Below, one piece after another: positions 63,814-64,000 of a stretch of DNA of 64,000 bases. Numbering within the stretch: the stretch's first letter is position 1; each line of letters opens with the position of its first letter. The position numbers and the translations under genes are program-made. Origin of the DNA: Pempheris klunzingeri. Lineage: Eukaryota > Chordata > Actinopteri > Acropomatiformes > Pempheridae. Location: the NCBI RefSeq assembly GCF_042242105.1, contig NC_092034.1, positions 17,476,644 to 17,540,643 on the forward strand, in the 5' to 3' direction. The notes beneath the pieces were generated by a model. That model had not been told where the DNA came from. It saw only the letters and a list, made by a program, of their open reading frames with translations, and made no database searches.

Positions 63814-64000
63814 CTGCAAGAGGAGAAAGAGATCATCACCTCACCGGGGAGAAAGGAGGAGTCACCACATGATCAACTGTTACTCTGATGGAGCTGCTAA
63901 AAGGTGCAGTGACCTGATCATTGCTTCACTCGTCATTCAGTCATTTGGTGTTTGTGATACAGAAGCTGGTGAAAAGTCTTAATTCTGACTCAGAGCTCAG

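Overview
This is vertebrate, almost certainly teleost fish, nuclear DNA. It has short GT-AG introns, very many (TG)n/(CA)n microsatellites, and remnants of fish-type LINEs, hAT and piggyBac-like elements. There are no bacterial operons, CRISPR arrays or phage genes.

Three protein-coding genes can be rebuilt exon by exon. mtm1 (myotubularin, + strand) has 15 coding exons from 20590 to 33104 and gives 603 residues. mtmr1 (myotubularin-related 1, + strand) has 17 coding exons from 40591 to 52329 and gives 655 residues. The 3' part of cd99l2 (CD99-like 2 membrane protein, - strand) has five exons from 63813 down to 61183; its 5' part lies beyond the window. The order and orientation MTM1 > MTMR1 > < CD99L2 is that of mammalian Xq28, so this is conserved synteny. 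I found no MAMLD1 coding exon in the left 15 kb, although mammals carry that gene upstream of MTM1.

Layout: 1-14.7 kb is gene-poor, with transposon debris (a nested repeat near 0.7-1.2 kb, reverse-transcriptase remnants at 7.9 and 14.4 kb, a THAP-domain remnant at 13.0 kb) and an orphan CpG-rich block at 6.75-7.3 kb. From 14.8 kb a CpG-rich stretch probably holds the mtm1 promoter and non-coding exon 1. Intron 1 carries a (TG)68 tract, two near-perfect hairpins and a complete hAT-like element with an 8-bp target duplication. 33.1-40.2 kb is mtm1 3' UTR and intergenic DNA. mtmr1 starts in a CpG-rich promoter at 40.3-40.7 kb. 52.3-61.2 kb is non-coding sequence between the convergent mtmr1 and cd99l2 genes.

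Mtm1 and Mtmr1 belong to the catalytically active myotubularins, which dephosphorylate PI3P and PI(3,5)P2 on endosomal membranes. Both keep the PH-GRAM domain, the HCSDGWDR active-site loop, a C-terminal helical region and a PDZ-ligand-like tail. Cd99l2 is a single-pass adhesion protein; its neighbourhood is positional, not a shared pathway.

Most interesting observations: (1) a 106-bp stretch that is base-for-base identical between the catalytic exons of mtm1 and mtmr1 and runs 4 bases into the introns, best explained by gene conversion; (2) two unannotated in-frame candidate cassette exons in mtmr1 intron 2 (69 nt with a GC-AG donor; 24 nt directly behind a 104-bp TG tract), at the place where mammalian MTMR1 has regulated alternative exons; (3) TG tracts placed against several 3' splice sites. 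I see no novel enzymatic or defence system here.
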